Of a stretch of DNA of 64,000 nucleotides, positions 35,144-46,900 are shown in pieces. How positions within the stretch are numbered: the first letter of the stretch is position 1; each line of letters begins with the position of its first letter. The DNA comes from Zygnema cylindricum (Eukaryota > Streptophyta > Zygnematophyceae > Zygnematales > Zygnemataceae). A program made the translations under genes and the position numbers. Under the pieces are notes generated by a model. That model worked only from the letters and a program-made list of their open reading frames with translations, was not told where the DNA came from and made no database searches. The stretch covers positions 169,150 to 233,149 of the forward strand of contig JBBHKE010001334.1 in assembly GCA_037447655.1 (NCBI GenBank). Reading direction: 5' to 3'.

Positions 35144-37344
35144 GTGTTTTTTCGAGTATGTTCCCTGATTGCTAGTGGGGATGTTCCCCCTCGGATTTGT
35201 GATCTTCTCACGGCGTCCCGGCTTGTGGCAGTTGCCAAACCTAATGGTGGGATCCGCCCTATCGTCGTGGGAGAGGTTTTATATAGATTGGTGGCTCGTG
35301 CGATATGTCTCCAGCTCAAACTAGCTTTCCATGATTATTTTTCTCCTCATCAGTTTGGAGTGGCCACGAGAGGGGGCTGTGAGGCCGTGGTCCACGGGAT
35401 TCGGGCTTTGTTGGATGTACATCCGGATTGGTTGGTCCTTCAAGTCGACGTTTCCAATGCCTTTAATACGGTGGATCGGAACGTGATTTTTTCAGAGCTT
35501 ATGGCGGCTCCATCTCTCATTGTCCAATTATTCCCCTTTGTGAGGGATTTCTATTCTTTGACAAGCAGCCTTTCCTTCTCGGCCGATGGTGATCCCATTC
35601 CTCTCTCCTATAATAGTGGCACTCGCCAAGGCAACCCTCTCGGCGGACCTTTGTTCGCCCTCGCCCATTACCGGGCCCTTCGTGCGTCCGCGGCCGCCTT
35701 CCCCTTCTTGCCTTTTCCCTTCGGTCGCAGGTGATACGCACATTATTGGGCCCAGAGAACAAGTCGTGTTGACATGTGATTTTTTCAAGGAACGTTTAGC
35801 CGAACTCAACCTTTCAGTCCAGCTGTCGAAGTGTGTTATTTGGTCTCCTCAGGATAATTCGCTATCGTTTACTCCCCCTCCTGGTTTTCAAACCCTTTTT
35901 CCCTCCGATGGCATTCGGGTGCTTGGTTGCCCCCTTGGTTCGAATACTTTCATGACCCAATTCCTTCATGATGCTTTACAGACATATCTGGCCCAAGTGG
36001 ACGATCTTCCTCGCCTTCCCGATCCCCAAGTTGCTTTTGCTATGTTAACCAGGTGTTTTCCCCACCGCCCTTCTTACTCATACTTCCCCTCCCACTCCGA
36101 CATTTATCTCCCCTCTCTCGGCTTTTGACGATCGCCTCATGGACGTCCTCCACACTCTGTTAGGTCGTGGGGCATTTGATCGCGAGTCTGGGTCATCGGC
36201 CAGCATTTAGGCATCCCTCCCTGTCTCTACTAGAGGGTTGGGTCTATTATCCACTGCTCGTGTTGCTCCCGCTACCTATTTGGGAAGTTGGTGTCTTATT
36301 GCCTCTACTGTTGTTTCTCGTTTCTTGGCTGGGGACACCCCCGTTCTAGCTACTGTTATCCCCCTGGTTTCATACGGTGTGTTCGCCTTCCAACGATCTC
36401 TATTGGACGCGTCACGTTATCTTCCTCCCCATGCCCTATTGGATGTGCCAATTTTCTCCACCCTTATTACAATATATGTTGAGCGTGTCCATGAATCGAT
36501 TTGTGATCGGGTTGTCGCCGCCATTAAATCCGACCTTTTCAAGGCGCTTCACTCCGATTCTTCGCGTGCCCGTCTTCTCTCTTATGGTGGACCTGGTTCT
36601 GGGTCCTGGCTTTTCGCCACACCTATTTTGGCCACTCTCCGATTTTCACCTGCTCAATTCACCACCGCCCTCTGATTTCGCCTTGGCCTCCCCCATCCTC
36701 TTTTACTTGGCTCCCTTGTTTGTGCATGTGGTCGTGTCTTATGGCCCGATGGTGTCCATTTGCTTCGTTGCTCCCATGGGGGATATTTGATCGAGGCGCA
36801 TGACACTATTCGCGACACCATTGCGACTATCGCTTCGGAATGGGGCTTTTCTGTGCGTCGAGAGGTTTCTCATATCATTCTCTCGTGTTGGATCGATGTT
36901 GTTTTGCTTGATGGTGCCCGTCGCACCTTCGGTGATATTGTTCTGGCAAACCCTACTTCAGCTACAGTTGTTGGTCAGGCGGCTCGACATGTTGGGGTGG
37001 CAGCTCGTGATGCCGCTAAGGCGAAGGAGCGTGATTATGCCCACCGGGACCCTATGGATGACTTTATTCCGATGGCGGTCGAGATCTTTGGTTGTTTGGG
37101 TGTTGCATTGGACGATTTTCTCCGTACTTGTGCTCGACGTGCTTTCGAGCGCCGAGGACCTGGGAGCCCTCCTCCTTCGCTCCTCACTTCTTTTTATCGT
37201 CAACGCTTATCTGTGGCTTTACAGCGAGTGCATGCTTTTATTATCCTCCGATCGGCTTTTGGGGTTATGGATCGTCGTCGTGTTCCGAAACTCCCTCAAC
37301 GTGCTCCCCCAGGTTGGGAGGACTTACGGGGTTGCTTTTCGTAG
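35144..37344 (+). pseudogene. Non-LTR retrotransposon (LINE), RT plus restriction-like endonuclease region
   Basis: 5'-truncated copy with the order RT, zinc motif, endonuclease. RT motifs: AKPNGGIRPI, FGVATRGGCEAVVHG, LQVDVSNAFNTVDR (first aspartate), SGTRQGNPLGGPLFAL, then a frameshift near 35700 into VAGDTHIIG, where the catalytic FADD has become AGD, so RT is dead; LNLSVQLSKC and GIRVLGCPLG follow. Stops break the frame near 36128 and 36240. Near 36700-36790 a zinc motif CACG ... DGVHLLRCSHGG is followed by AHDTIRD, then a region with REVSHI, DVVLLDGARRTFGDIVLANP and FIPMAVEIFG, ending GWEDLRGCFS-stop. This C-terminus fits the PD-(D/E)XK restriction-like endonuclease of site-preferring LINEs rather than an N-terminal APE. 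Clade not determined. Confidence 0.85.
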
Positions 37345-37448
37345 ATATTTAATTGATTTGGGGTTGGGGTTGTAGTTTTGGTTTTCTGAGTTGTCGTGCT
37401 TTTCATTTTGAGTTTGGGTGCTTTTATTTTCCTTGTTGATTGTTTGTT

Positions 37449-37471
37449 TTTTTTTTTTTTTTTTTTTTTTT
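37449..37471. repeat. Poly(T) run 3' of the LINE
   Basis: About 22 T on the plus strand, 100 bases past the LINE stop. It is the wrong strand for a LINE poly(A) tail, so the 3' end of the element remains undefined. Confidence 0.85.
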
Positions 37472-37830
37472 GTTTTCCCACTTGCTCTATTTGTATTTTA
37501 TTGTAGTTTTTCAGTTTTGGCCATGCCACCCCTTTTGTACCCTCGACTCATATGGGTTACCATCCTGCTTTTTAATTTATCCTGCTTTTACTTAAGGTTA
37601 CACTACACTTATGTATTTATAGCACTCGGCCCGGTTTGAGACGAATCCCTCTCTAACCGGACTGAACTTGTTTTCCGAAGAATCGGTTTCTCAAATTCGT
37701 CTGTAGGGGTAATTATTACCGCACAAAAACATAAAATTGTACAACTGGAAACATTTTTTGCGTCGTAAACAATGTCTATCGTTTTCCGATCACTCTCGTG
37801 GATTCTCTTGACACCTAAGGGGGGGAGCTA

Positions 37831-38012
37831 CACCGCCCACGGTTATAAGCTTAAGCATTCAATGGTGTTAATGCGAAATTAAAATTATAATACTAATTTA
37901 CCAAACTGTAATCCACGTCCTTTAATAGTGTTGTTAACACCATTTTGTGATTTTTGGCCAAAAAAAATCTTGACCAAATTAGTGTTATTAACGCTAATAA
38001 CGATATGCGGGG
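37831..38012. mobile_element. TA-type MITE, 182 bp
   Basis: Flanked by TA on both sides (37829-37830, 38013-38014). Ends CACCGCCCACGGTTAT and the inverse of CCCCGCATATCGTTATTAG. The interior matches 26618-26818. Confidence 0.75.
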
Positions 38013-38014
38013 TA

Positions 38015-39430
38015 GTGGTGCTGGTGAGACTACGGCTCGTCGCCGTAGCTACAACAAGAGCACATAGACAACTTCATTCGTCTTTCCGTGTCACCCGCTC
38101 GTCGACTTGCCTCACTACCCAACTCCATGGCTAGACTGCGACGGGTTGTCCACCTTGGTCGTTCTCACGAGTTTCATCGAGTTACTCGAGCTCTTCGGCT
38201 ATTCAACACATCTCCATATTCGAATCTATTGTTGTCCCTTTGCATTTGCTACATCCCACAACCCTTGAATACAACCTTCCAACCGTTGAGGTGCATAATC
38301 CTCTTAAATCATTTGACTTTAATCAGGAGGCATTTATTAAGTCTTTAATTCGCTTCCATCACCTTGTTGCACGGAGTACATATATAATGGTTTATGTTTT
38401 TATTCGAGACATCTATCCTCTCAAAATCTCATACCAAGGCTTTTATCACATGTTTAAAATGGCTTTTGGGATGGCTCGTGGACACGTTCATAGGCAAGTT
38501 ATATCCTTTCTCTTGGTGGAGCGTCTTGTGGTTGTTTCGAAGCATGTTATGGCATACGCACTGTAGCTACTGTATACTTTTTGCACCGTTTATTAACCTA
38601 CACTAATTGCATCCAAATCGAAAGGATCTTCCAAGACCATTCTTCACCACATCGATTTAACGTTATTCCCAAGAGAGGTATGAGAAAATTGTTCATGGTC
38701 TCCGAGTTTTTTGTATTTTACATCTAGATTGGGTGGTCCTTCAAGTATATGTACAACACCTTCGGAGGCCCATGACGACCTTGGGGTGATGTGGTCCTCA
38801 TGATCAGACTAGGACCCGCGTTTCTTCAAATCGTGCGACATTACATACACACGTGGCGGTTAGAGACAAAACAACTTTTGAGAAGCAAAATTACGCTCAT
38901 CGAGAACTGGTAAATCAATTCGCACATTTGCGGTGGAAAATTTTGACACTTTAGGCTAGTTATTCAACGATTTGTCATGCAATTGTGCACGAGAAAAAAT
39001 TAATACAAGGGTTTGACAATCCACCAAGCCTTTTTGGTGCTTTTTAAAGTCATCGTGTCTCAATAGCCCTTTAACGAGGGCAAGTCGCAACTCTTTTACG
39101 GTGGAGCACGGTTGTAGATGACATGCTTGGCCTCCCAAATCTTCTACCAAAGGATCTGGTCCACATCCACGATCTTTGAAGGTGTGGACTTAAGTTTAAT
39201 AAGGTTATGTGTAGTCGAGTAATGTAAGTTTTTTTGTCTTTATTGGCTTTCTCGTTGGTATATTTATATGATTTTGTTGGCTACTTGCTTTAGTCAACTT
39301 TTAAGTTTTGTTTGTTTTATTTGCCCCATTCTCCCTTTAATATTGTAATCCATACATGTTATTTTTCTTTGTTCCTGTTACCCTTTTTTGTACCCTGATG
39401 GTTTTTGCATCTCAAGTTTTGCAGTATATT
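38015..39430 (+). mobile_element. Highly decayed LINE relic
   Basis: TTGGGTGGTCCTTCAAGT at about 38728 aligns with the LINE motif A region (35430-35445), and the tail at about 39385-39430 (TTTTTTGTACCCTGATGG) resembles the LINE 3' flank at 37530. Between them no frame survives. It is the same family as 35144-37344 but older. Confidence 0.5.
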
Positions 39431-39497
39431 TTGTTCGCTTACTTTTTGGAAAGTTGGTTTAGTAGTATCATTTTTTATTAAAGGAAGAAGCTTGTAG

Positions 39498-39855
39498 CAT
39501 TGTGCTATATTATTTTACAAAGAGAAGGTTTAAACAAAAAACATGCGTTTTAACGTTTTTCAACATTTTAAATTATGCATGTTATTTTCATTTTTTTTTG
39601 TATTCTTTATCGCACAAAAATTACAATGAGTATGGAGGGTCTTTTTTTTGCCACTTAAAAACATTTTTTCTTTGCCACTTAAAAACATTTTTTCTTTACA
39701 CCCACTTGTCGGATTATGGATTTGACGCTTGCGATTGAAAAGTAAAATTCGTAGCTTCCGATTGGTGGACTACATCTAATGATCGAACAAGTGTGTACGA
39801 AGAAATAAGTTTTTACCGGCGTAAAATATATCATCAGTAATAGCGATACACGATG
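39498..39855. mobile_element. Probable TA-type MITE, about 358 bp
   Basis: The right end is clear: the inverse of CATCGTGTATCGCTATTAC followed by TA (39856-39857). The left end is taken at GCATTGTGCTATATTA after TA and is uncertain. It contains a direct repeat of GCCACTTAAAAACATTTTTTC (39650-39690). The interior (CCACTTGTCGGATTATGGA) resembles 51724-51933. Confidence 0.5.
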
Positions 39856-39889
39856 TAGTTTCCTCTAAAATGTAAAACGAACGTTTGGC

Positions 39890-40200
39890 TTACGCCATTT
39901 AAAGTATTGGACCAAAGCGTCGCCCATATTATTGGGAAAATAGCCTCTGTGTCAATGAATTTATCAATATTCTCCACACTCTACGTTAGGTCCATGTTCA
40001 AACCCTACCAATGTATGATTTTCATAACTTGCATGAAAATCAACATTTTCCGTGTAGTTTTCTAAAAAATTAACTTTTAGTGTAAAAACAGGATTGAGCA
40101 TGCCAAACTCGACAACAAGGATCGTTTTCTTACCCCTTTGTACCTTGATGGTTTTCCCATCGCAAGAATTGCAATAAGGTTTACCTCTGGTTTTTGGGTA
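39890..40200 (+). mobile_element. Third LINE relic
   Basis: TTCTCCACACTCTACGTTAGG at about 39972 aligns with TCCTCCACACTCTGTTAGG in the LINE (36143-36163), and CCCCTTTGTACCTTGATGG at 40133 with the LINE 3' flank. No frame remains. Confidence 0.45.
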
Positions 40201-40740
40201 TTATACCGCTCATAGCTCTAAGTTTGACAAAAATAAGCGTAAACGTTAATTTAGTGTTCATTACGTTATTTTGTGTGGTTGTGTCGACATACGTACTTGT
40301 GGGGTTTGGAAATCATACGAAACATCTAAATTAATAGTAGATTCAACATTATTTCTGGTTAACTTACGCTATTTTATGATTTACATTTACTACTATTCTT
40401 TTTTTATAATGTAGTACTGCTCCCGCTCTTTTCGATGGCACATAGTACTAGGCACAGTATTGTATTGAAAGTTAATTTACATGAAGAAAGACACATAACA
40501 TCGTAAAATTGAGATGACATGTGGACTTCCTATACGAAACCAGACTTGTCGTACATAGCGCTAATTTTACGAACATAATATTAAAATGGTAAACACTAAA
40601 TGAAAATTTTCCATATCGGTGTTAAATTATATTTTAATGATTATAACATTAATTTGTGATTTTGGTTGAAAAAAATCCGCAAAAAAGTTATATTATCAAC
40701 ACTAAAAATGATCACCGTGCATCCGTGCATCGGTTTACAC
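40201..40740. other. Unassigned, with a possible MITE remnant
   Basis: About 40550-40715 has blocks reminiscent of the TA-type MITEs (GATTTTGGTTGAAAAAAAT, TATCAACACTAAAAATGATC) but no matched ends. Otherwise nothing recognised. Confidence 0.35.
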
Positions 40741-41290
40741 TGGTTCTGGGTGGCCGCAGAGGTCGCAAACGATCAACCGAAACCATGACCGACCGTTAAC
40801 CGACCGCCCGCGTCGGATCCGAAACGGATTCGGTTGCCAAATTTGGAGGGGCGGGCGGATTCGGGCGGTTGATTCACAAAAAAAAAAAAAAAAACGGTTA
40901 CGGTCGGGCAAGCAAAAAACCTAAAAAATTGAAAGTTTTGTACTGTCCATGCAATCCAACATTATTGTACTTTGTACTGTTGTTATCGTGGAAGGTATAC
41001 GAGAGATGTACCATTAATTTTGTACTTATTCGGGTAGGGGCGGGTACGGTTAGTCTTGAGAAATCGAGTTTCGGTTAACTTTTATTTTCGTAAACGCGTT
41101 AATTTTGTACTTATTCGGGTAGGGGCGGGTACGGTTAGTCTTGAGAAATCGAGTTTCGGTTAACTTTTATTTTCGTAAACGCGTTTCGGGTAACGGTTAA
41201 CAATATTGGAGCGTGACATAACCCGGTCGGGCGTCGGTTACTCAGATTTTGAAAAAAAAAAACGGTCGGTCTCGGTTATCTAAAATTTTG
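40741..41290. repeat. Dispersed GC-richer repeat R, copy 1, with an 84-bp tandem duplication
   Basis: Shares GCAGAGGTCGC-AACG-TCAACCGAAACC, a GATTCGG-TGCCAAATTTGG block, an A-run and GTTAACGGTTAACAAT with 59325-59750. Within it, 41016-41099 is repeated exactly as 41100-41183. The GGGTCGGG-rich composition stands out from the AT-rich surroundings. Class unknown. Confidence 0.75.
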
Positions 41291-42031
41291 ACTTTTGCGA
41301 CCTTTGGTGTGTCGAACCAAACCTTCGGTTTTAGCAGAACCGAACCAGAACGATTCAAACCTTGGATGAATTTGAGAAACCAACGTGGAAATAACCGGTT
41401 CACTTTGGATTGAAACGGTTTTTTTTCCATACTGGGACGAAAATTACAGACTTTGGGTTGGCATAAGTTTTCCTCATCTGCATACCATGTAACCATGTCC
41501 ATATAGTGTTATTATTTTGTGTTTTTCTGTTCATTCTCGTCCAATTATTTCATTAGGTTGTATTAGGGTTTAAAAAATATTGTATCTAAGAAAAAAAACA
41601 TAAGTTTTTGAAGGTTTCAACAGTTTAAACACCAATAAAAATGTTAAAACGACGTCTCAATGCTGAACCTTTTTAGGTTTGGAGTCACAATCCAATACTG
41701 ACACGTGAGCCTTGAACGTGCTTTATAGGCGGTCGTCGATCGTCACAGTTTATCGCCGTGGAAGTTAATTAATGCAGTCGTCGGCCGTCACAGTCTGTCG
41801 CGACACAGTGTCTCAGATTGTCAAATGCTGGCTGGCCGTACTGATTTCTGATGATTTCGACAATTTCGTGCAGGAAACAAGATTGCGTAAACGTACGGAA
41901 GCTGGCCACTGTGGACGGATCTCGCCCTACGTGTGAATATGTTTTCGAAATTCACAGAGGCAAAAAGCATCGAAACGGAAGGCCGTACTAGGGTTGTTTT
42001 ACTATGATTGACGGTCATAATCACTTCAACG
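41291..42031. other. Unassigned stretch
   Basis: No gene, RNA or matched transposon ends recognised. Confidence 0.4.
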
Positions 42032-42712
42032 CATAGTTCAAAAGTAGGCTTTTTATGGTAGGCCTTTGGTAGGCGCACAAAACTTTGCACAAAACTCGCG
42101 CATCGTAGGCATACTGTATGTGTGTGTGTCGTGCACACTCCCGTACGAACGTCCGAATCTGACGTAAGATCAAAGTACAGCGCACGCCGCCGGACGATTT
42201 TTTTTAGCGAACTGACACGGCGTAGGATGACATTCCGGGGGAAAAGCCACCAACGGGGTTGGTCCGTAGGTTTTGGTAATTTTTTTGGCAGTGTGGTATT
42301 TTTTTTTTTTTATCGTCCCATACTGCCTGGTTGGTCAATTTGAGGCTTTATTTAGTGTGGCCCTCAAAATTGCAGACGCTAATATGACAGATTGTCCTTT
42401 CGTAAGTTGTGTTATGGGCTTTTCATGTGATCTTTTTAAATCGCCTACTTTGATCAGCGACCGTCCGATCGTCCGAATCTGACGGTTTAAATAAAAAGTC
42501 CCTCAAAACTCACAGAAATTTTTTTTTTGTCCGATTTTTTTTCAAAATTTAGACATGTCGTTTAATTCTCTATCGATCGATGTGCAACTCAACCCTGTTC
42601 CTATTTTATTTCATTTTGCGGCCAATACAATATGGGTCTTAAGGGCATATTGTATGTTTTGCGTACAATAGGCATATTGTATGGGCGTACGGTCACCTAC
42701 TTTTGAACTATG
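42032..42712. mobile_element. hAT-like MITE, 681 bp, perfect 8-bp TSD
   Basis: Ends CATAGTTCAAAAGTAGG and the exact inverse CCTACTTTTGAACTATG, flanked by CTTCAACG on both sides (42024-42031, 42713-42720). The right half matches 17892-18342 closely; the left half holds about 230 extra bases. It is the longest of the three copies and has no transposase frame. Confidence 0.92.
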
Positions 42713-42720
42713 CTTCAACG

Positions 42721-43917
42721 TAATTGTCACATTACATAAAACGAAAACTATTCCGTGCGCTAGGCTCTTGTCCTAGTTCCAGCTCCAGTGCCTGCTCCGT
42801 ACAATAAACGCTTAGTCTCACAGAGAAAGTAAAAAGAAAACACCAAATGTCCAAGACAACAAAAAACTGGGTGTCGGGAGGTGCAAACACCAAAAATATA
42901 ATAGTGCAAGTTTGATCGAAAAGAACATTTTCTCAAAGGTCACAAGTGATCATCTCCAAGACGACAACAATACGAACAAAGAAAAAAATAAAAATAAAAA
43001 TAAATCGAGACAACATTGTATGCAAAACTTTTTGCATCCAATTAGATTTGCGATTATCCTTCACAGAATTTGAAAGTCACTACAACTAGCAAGAGAAAAA
43101 ACAGGATATGGACGAACTTATTTCTCTAGTATAAAAAATGGCCTTACAAATTACCATCAGAAAGGTAACTAAAATTCTTCTTCTCTGAGCTTAAAAATCT
43201 ACCCCTCTACCAAAATTTATAACCTCTACCACTATTTTTGTACCCATACTCTTTTTTCAACGTGAGAAGCAAAATATTCACATCATCATAATATCTCAAA
43301 ATCTGTAATTATAATGTCGCGAATTTCTAAAATCTAATGAACCACTTCATCATTTGCCACATAATAGAGACGATCAATACTATGTAAGAAAAAAAAAAGC
43401 TAAAGCAAGGCTGAAATAAGACCAAATGATTTCCTCGGTCTCTAAAATAGTGGCAAAAATGAAATGTGACAACTGTCTACTAATGAAGTTTCTCGTCCCC
43501 CGTCTCCGTTTCCTTTCCTTCTTCCTTTTTTGCCTTTTTCTCTTCATTGTCGCCTTCATTTCTTCTTTTCCAATCTTCATTTTCCCACCTTTCTCTCCCG
43601 ACCTTTTCTCTGAAAATCCATTCTATACACTGTACATACACAAGTTTTGGCTTACAATTCTCAACAAATAAAGAAACAAATGAGGAACTCTAACAAATCC
43701 TCCTCTCTCTCCTCCTGTCTCTCCCTCTCTTTCCCAACTGAAAAATAATGTCGTAGAATTAAAAAGATTATGTTAAAGCATAAAAGCCTCTTGTTCTCTT
43801 GTTTACAAAAAGGAGAACTCAATTCGTTCACACCTGTTTTTTATGCTCACATGTCCTCCTCACTTTTCCGCCTTTCAAAACTTCTTTAAACCGTAAATAG
43901 TGTGGCGCGTCATATAC
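42721..43917. other. Unassigned stretch 3' of the FYVE gene
   Basis: AT-rich, no recognised gene. In transcript direction it follows the stop of the FYVE/SAM/PH gene, so part of it should be its 3' UTR. AATAAA-like signals are too common here to choose one. Confidence 0.4.
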
Positions 43918-46900
43918 TCAAGCCATGGCCTGTTTGATACACTCCAGCCATAACTCAAACTGCACAAAAGATACATAATACCAACAAAGTTAGGTTTGAA
44001 AGTTATAGATTACAGACGACAAAAATTACAATTCGTACCTCTTAAATGTAAATGTGAAAATTAGCCCCTAGCACCTTAAAGTCCACAGCTAAGTTTCTGG
44101 TCTCTCTTTTTGACTCTTCACTCTCCTCAACATAAAAAGAATTTACGAAGAGAAACAAAACGCAAATAAGACAAAAGTTATAGCCCAAATCGGCCCATGA
44201 CAATAACATACCCTACCTAACCACCAAGCAAAAAGGAAAAAAACGCATACGACGAAGAAACGAGCAAAAAAAACAGGGACAGTCATTAAAACACAAAAAA
44301 AAGGGCAAAGAAAAGCATGTATCTGGTAGGAAAAAGGGGTGCACCCTGTGATGATTTCGAATACTACATTCTAATCGCATTCCATGTTCGGAGAGGACAA
44401 AGAAAGCCTCCCATTGGCCGTCATTTCCTGCACTGTGTTCACTGTGTTCCATGCGGCCAGCTTTAACGGCAGATCGCAAAGAAACAGTTCCTTGAGAATG
44501 AAGGTCTGTATCATGTAAACCAATAAGGCTTCAGTTTTTTTGAACCTATGATGTCAATATGGGAGAATCAGAAATAGGGCTTCTACCAAAAAAAAGGGCT
44601 TCAAACAAATTCCAAGTATGAAATATGTATACTTATGATATCCCAAAAAATAGGGCTCAACACTCACAAAAGTTCAAACTTACAATGTACATATGGGAGA
44701 CTCATACATAGGGAAAAAACAATCATGAGTTAATTTCATGAAACAAGAACGTTTCAGTAGGTTAAGCAGATTATTTGCAAATGAAACACTTTTATATAAA
44801 TGCTCTAACATTGATAGTTTCAAAGTGGAGTTGTTTAGAGAATTTGTTCCCCAGTATTGCGGACGTTTATAACCCTAGTCATCTAGTTATGCTGTCTTAA
44901 CAACAAAAAACCACAATATATATTTATACCTATGCAAACGCTCCACTAAGAACCTTCAGTTGATGTCTTAGGCCAAGCTTTCCACTTATATGGGCCTTTA
45001 AAAACCAAAAAGGTTCGATCAATGGCAAATTCGACCTAAATGTAGTTAGACTCCTCGCGGCCGAATGTGCAAAATAAACGAGAGACAGGTTTTGCAAAAC
45101 ATTCGCAAATGGAAAATGCTTTTGCACGTGATTAAACACATCCATAAATAAAAAACCGTCCTTTATTTTTGCTATTTGCTTTCTTAACTTCCTTCATCAG
45201 GTGACCTTTTCTGTCCAATACTAATAAATACACTCATCGTAGTTAGTCATGACAACAATATATTCAAACTACATCCCTTCCGATTTTGTTCAAGCTGATT
45301 TAATACATTTTTATAATACAAGACAAAATTAATGTGGATGGCCCATGACTCTCAAACATTCTTGATTTGTCGACTTGCAATTTGAGCACAAATAAACTTG
45401 CCAACAAAACCCACACTAATTACGTTGACCAAAACATTATACCATATATTGCTAGCAAAGTTTATGCATTTGTCACCTCTCGAACCCACTTTTTTTCCTT
45501 GCACGCATATCAGATTTTCGTTAAAAGTGATCAAATGGAAATTAAGAGTTTTACGTTCAAATTGCGATATTCAGACAGTAAAACCAACAAATGTGCACGA
45601 AAAAGAGCTTGCAAAGCAAAAAGAAAACACTAACACCAACAACATTAACGGTGTAGCTTATCTGAAAAATACAAACTTCTATGGGTGATAGAAAAGGTGA
45701 TTTTTGACAGTAAACCGACACTTTTGTTCACTTCTCTGCCCCAACAAAAGATTCCCCTGGATACCGAGCCCTTCCAATGTAGCTTTTTCACCAAACCGCC
45801 ATCAAATTGAGTACAAGTCCAACCAGAAACAAATTACAAAAAAATCTCTACTATTTTCTCACCAGAAGCTCGCAAAAAGAATGAGAGCGTGGACCCCTTT
45901 AATACAACAAATCGAGGAAGCCAATCGTCCACATCTCCATCGGGAACCGCAATTTCTCCTGGAAGAGCTTCCCATCTCTACGCATATACCAGACAAAAAA
46001 AAAGGAATGTTTTGTTAAAACCAAAATTAAGAAAAAGAAAGCAAACCACCAAGGGTAAGGTAGAAACACAAACAAACAGTTTCAAAACAAACCTTTGAAT
46101 GATTACAACTTCATTAATAATTCCTAAATAAACAAACGGTAAAAATATTGCCTTCGCTTTCCGAGTAAGTGAAGAAGTTAGAAAAGTTGGAGTTCAATTT
46201 TAATGCAAGCCATGTGAAAATTCAACAAGCTCGGGTATTGGTTCTTTTTAACAACAACAAATAACAATTTGTTGAGTAGTCCAACCACAAACTAGATTCT
46301 TTCCATCAAGTTTGGACTACAGTAGTAAGCCTTCATAGAGTTAGGCTTCTGGGTTATACCATCCTGGTGGGCATATATTCTGCTAGATTTGCATTTCTTA
46401 GAGCTTCCTCCAAATGGATTAACCTGACACAACAAAAGAGCAAAAAAAAAAAAAAAAATACGTCAATTATATCCATCATCCAAACGGAGATGACTCTCTT
46501 TTCAAAACATTTAAATTTAGAACAACAAAAGCTAGAAGCATAGATTTTTATCTTCTACTGTAGACATATCTTCGGTTGAGAGGTTCAATATGTACAGTTC
46601 AATGATAACTCGTAGTACATAAAATCTAATATACATCTTGGAAAAGAAAAATCCCTACATTAAAATAAAAGTTGCAAGCAAATATGAATAAAAAATCGAC
46701 TAGGGGCCATGGCTTCAAAATAAGAGTGAAACCCTTAAGGAACTTTATTACCTTTTGTTCAATTCTAATTCCATAATGCAAATAATCACCAATGCTGGCA
46801 TTAAGAATGTAGCTCTCACGCACTTAATCCTAAAACTTGTACGATTTTTATACTGGACTTAACTCATATTACAATATGCAAGTCATTGTACATGATTACT

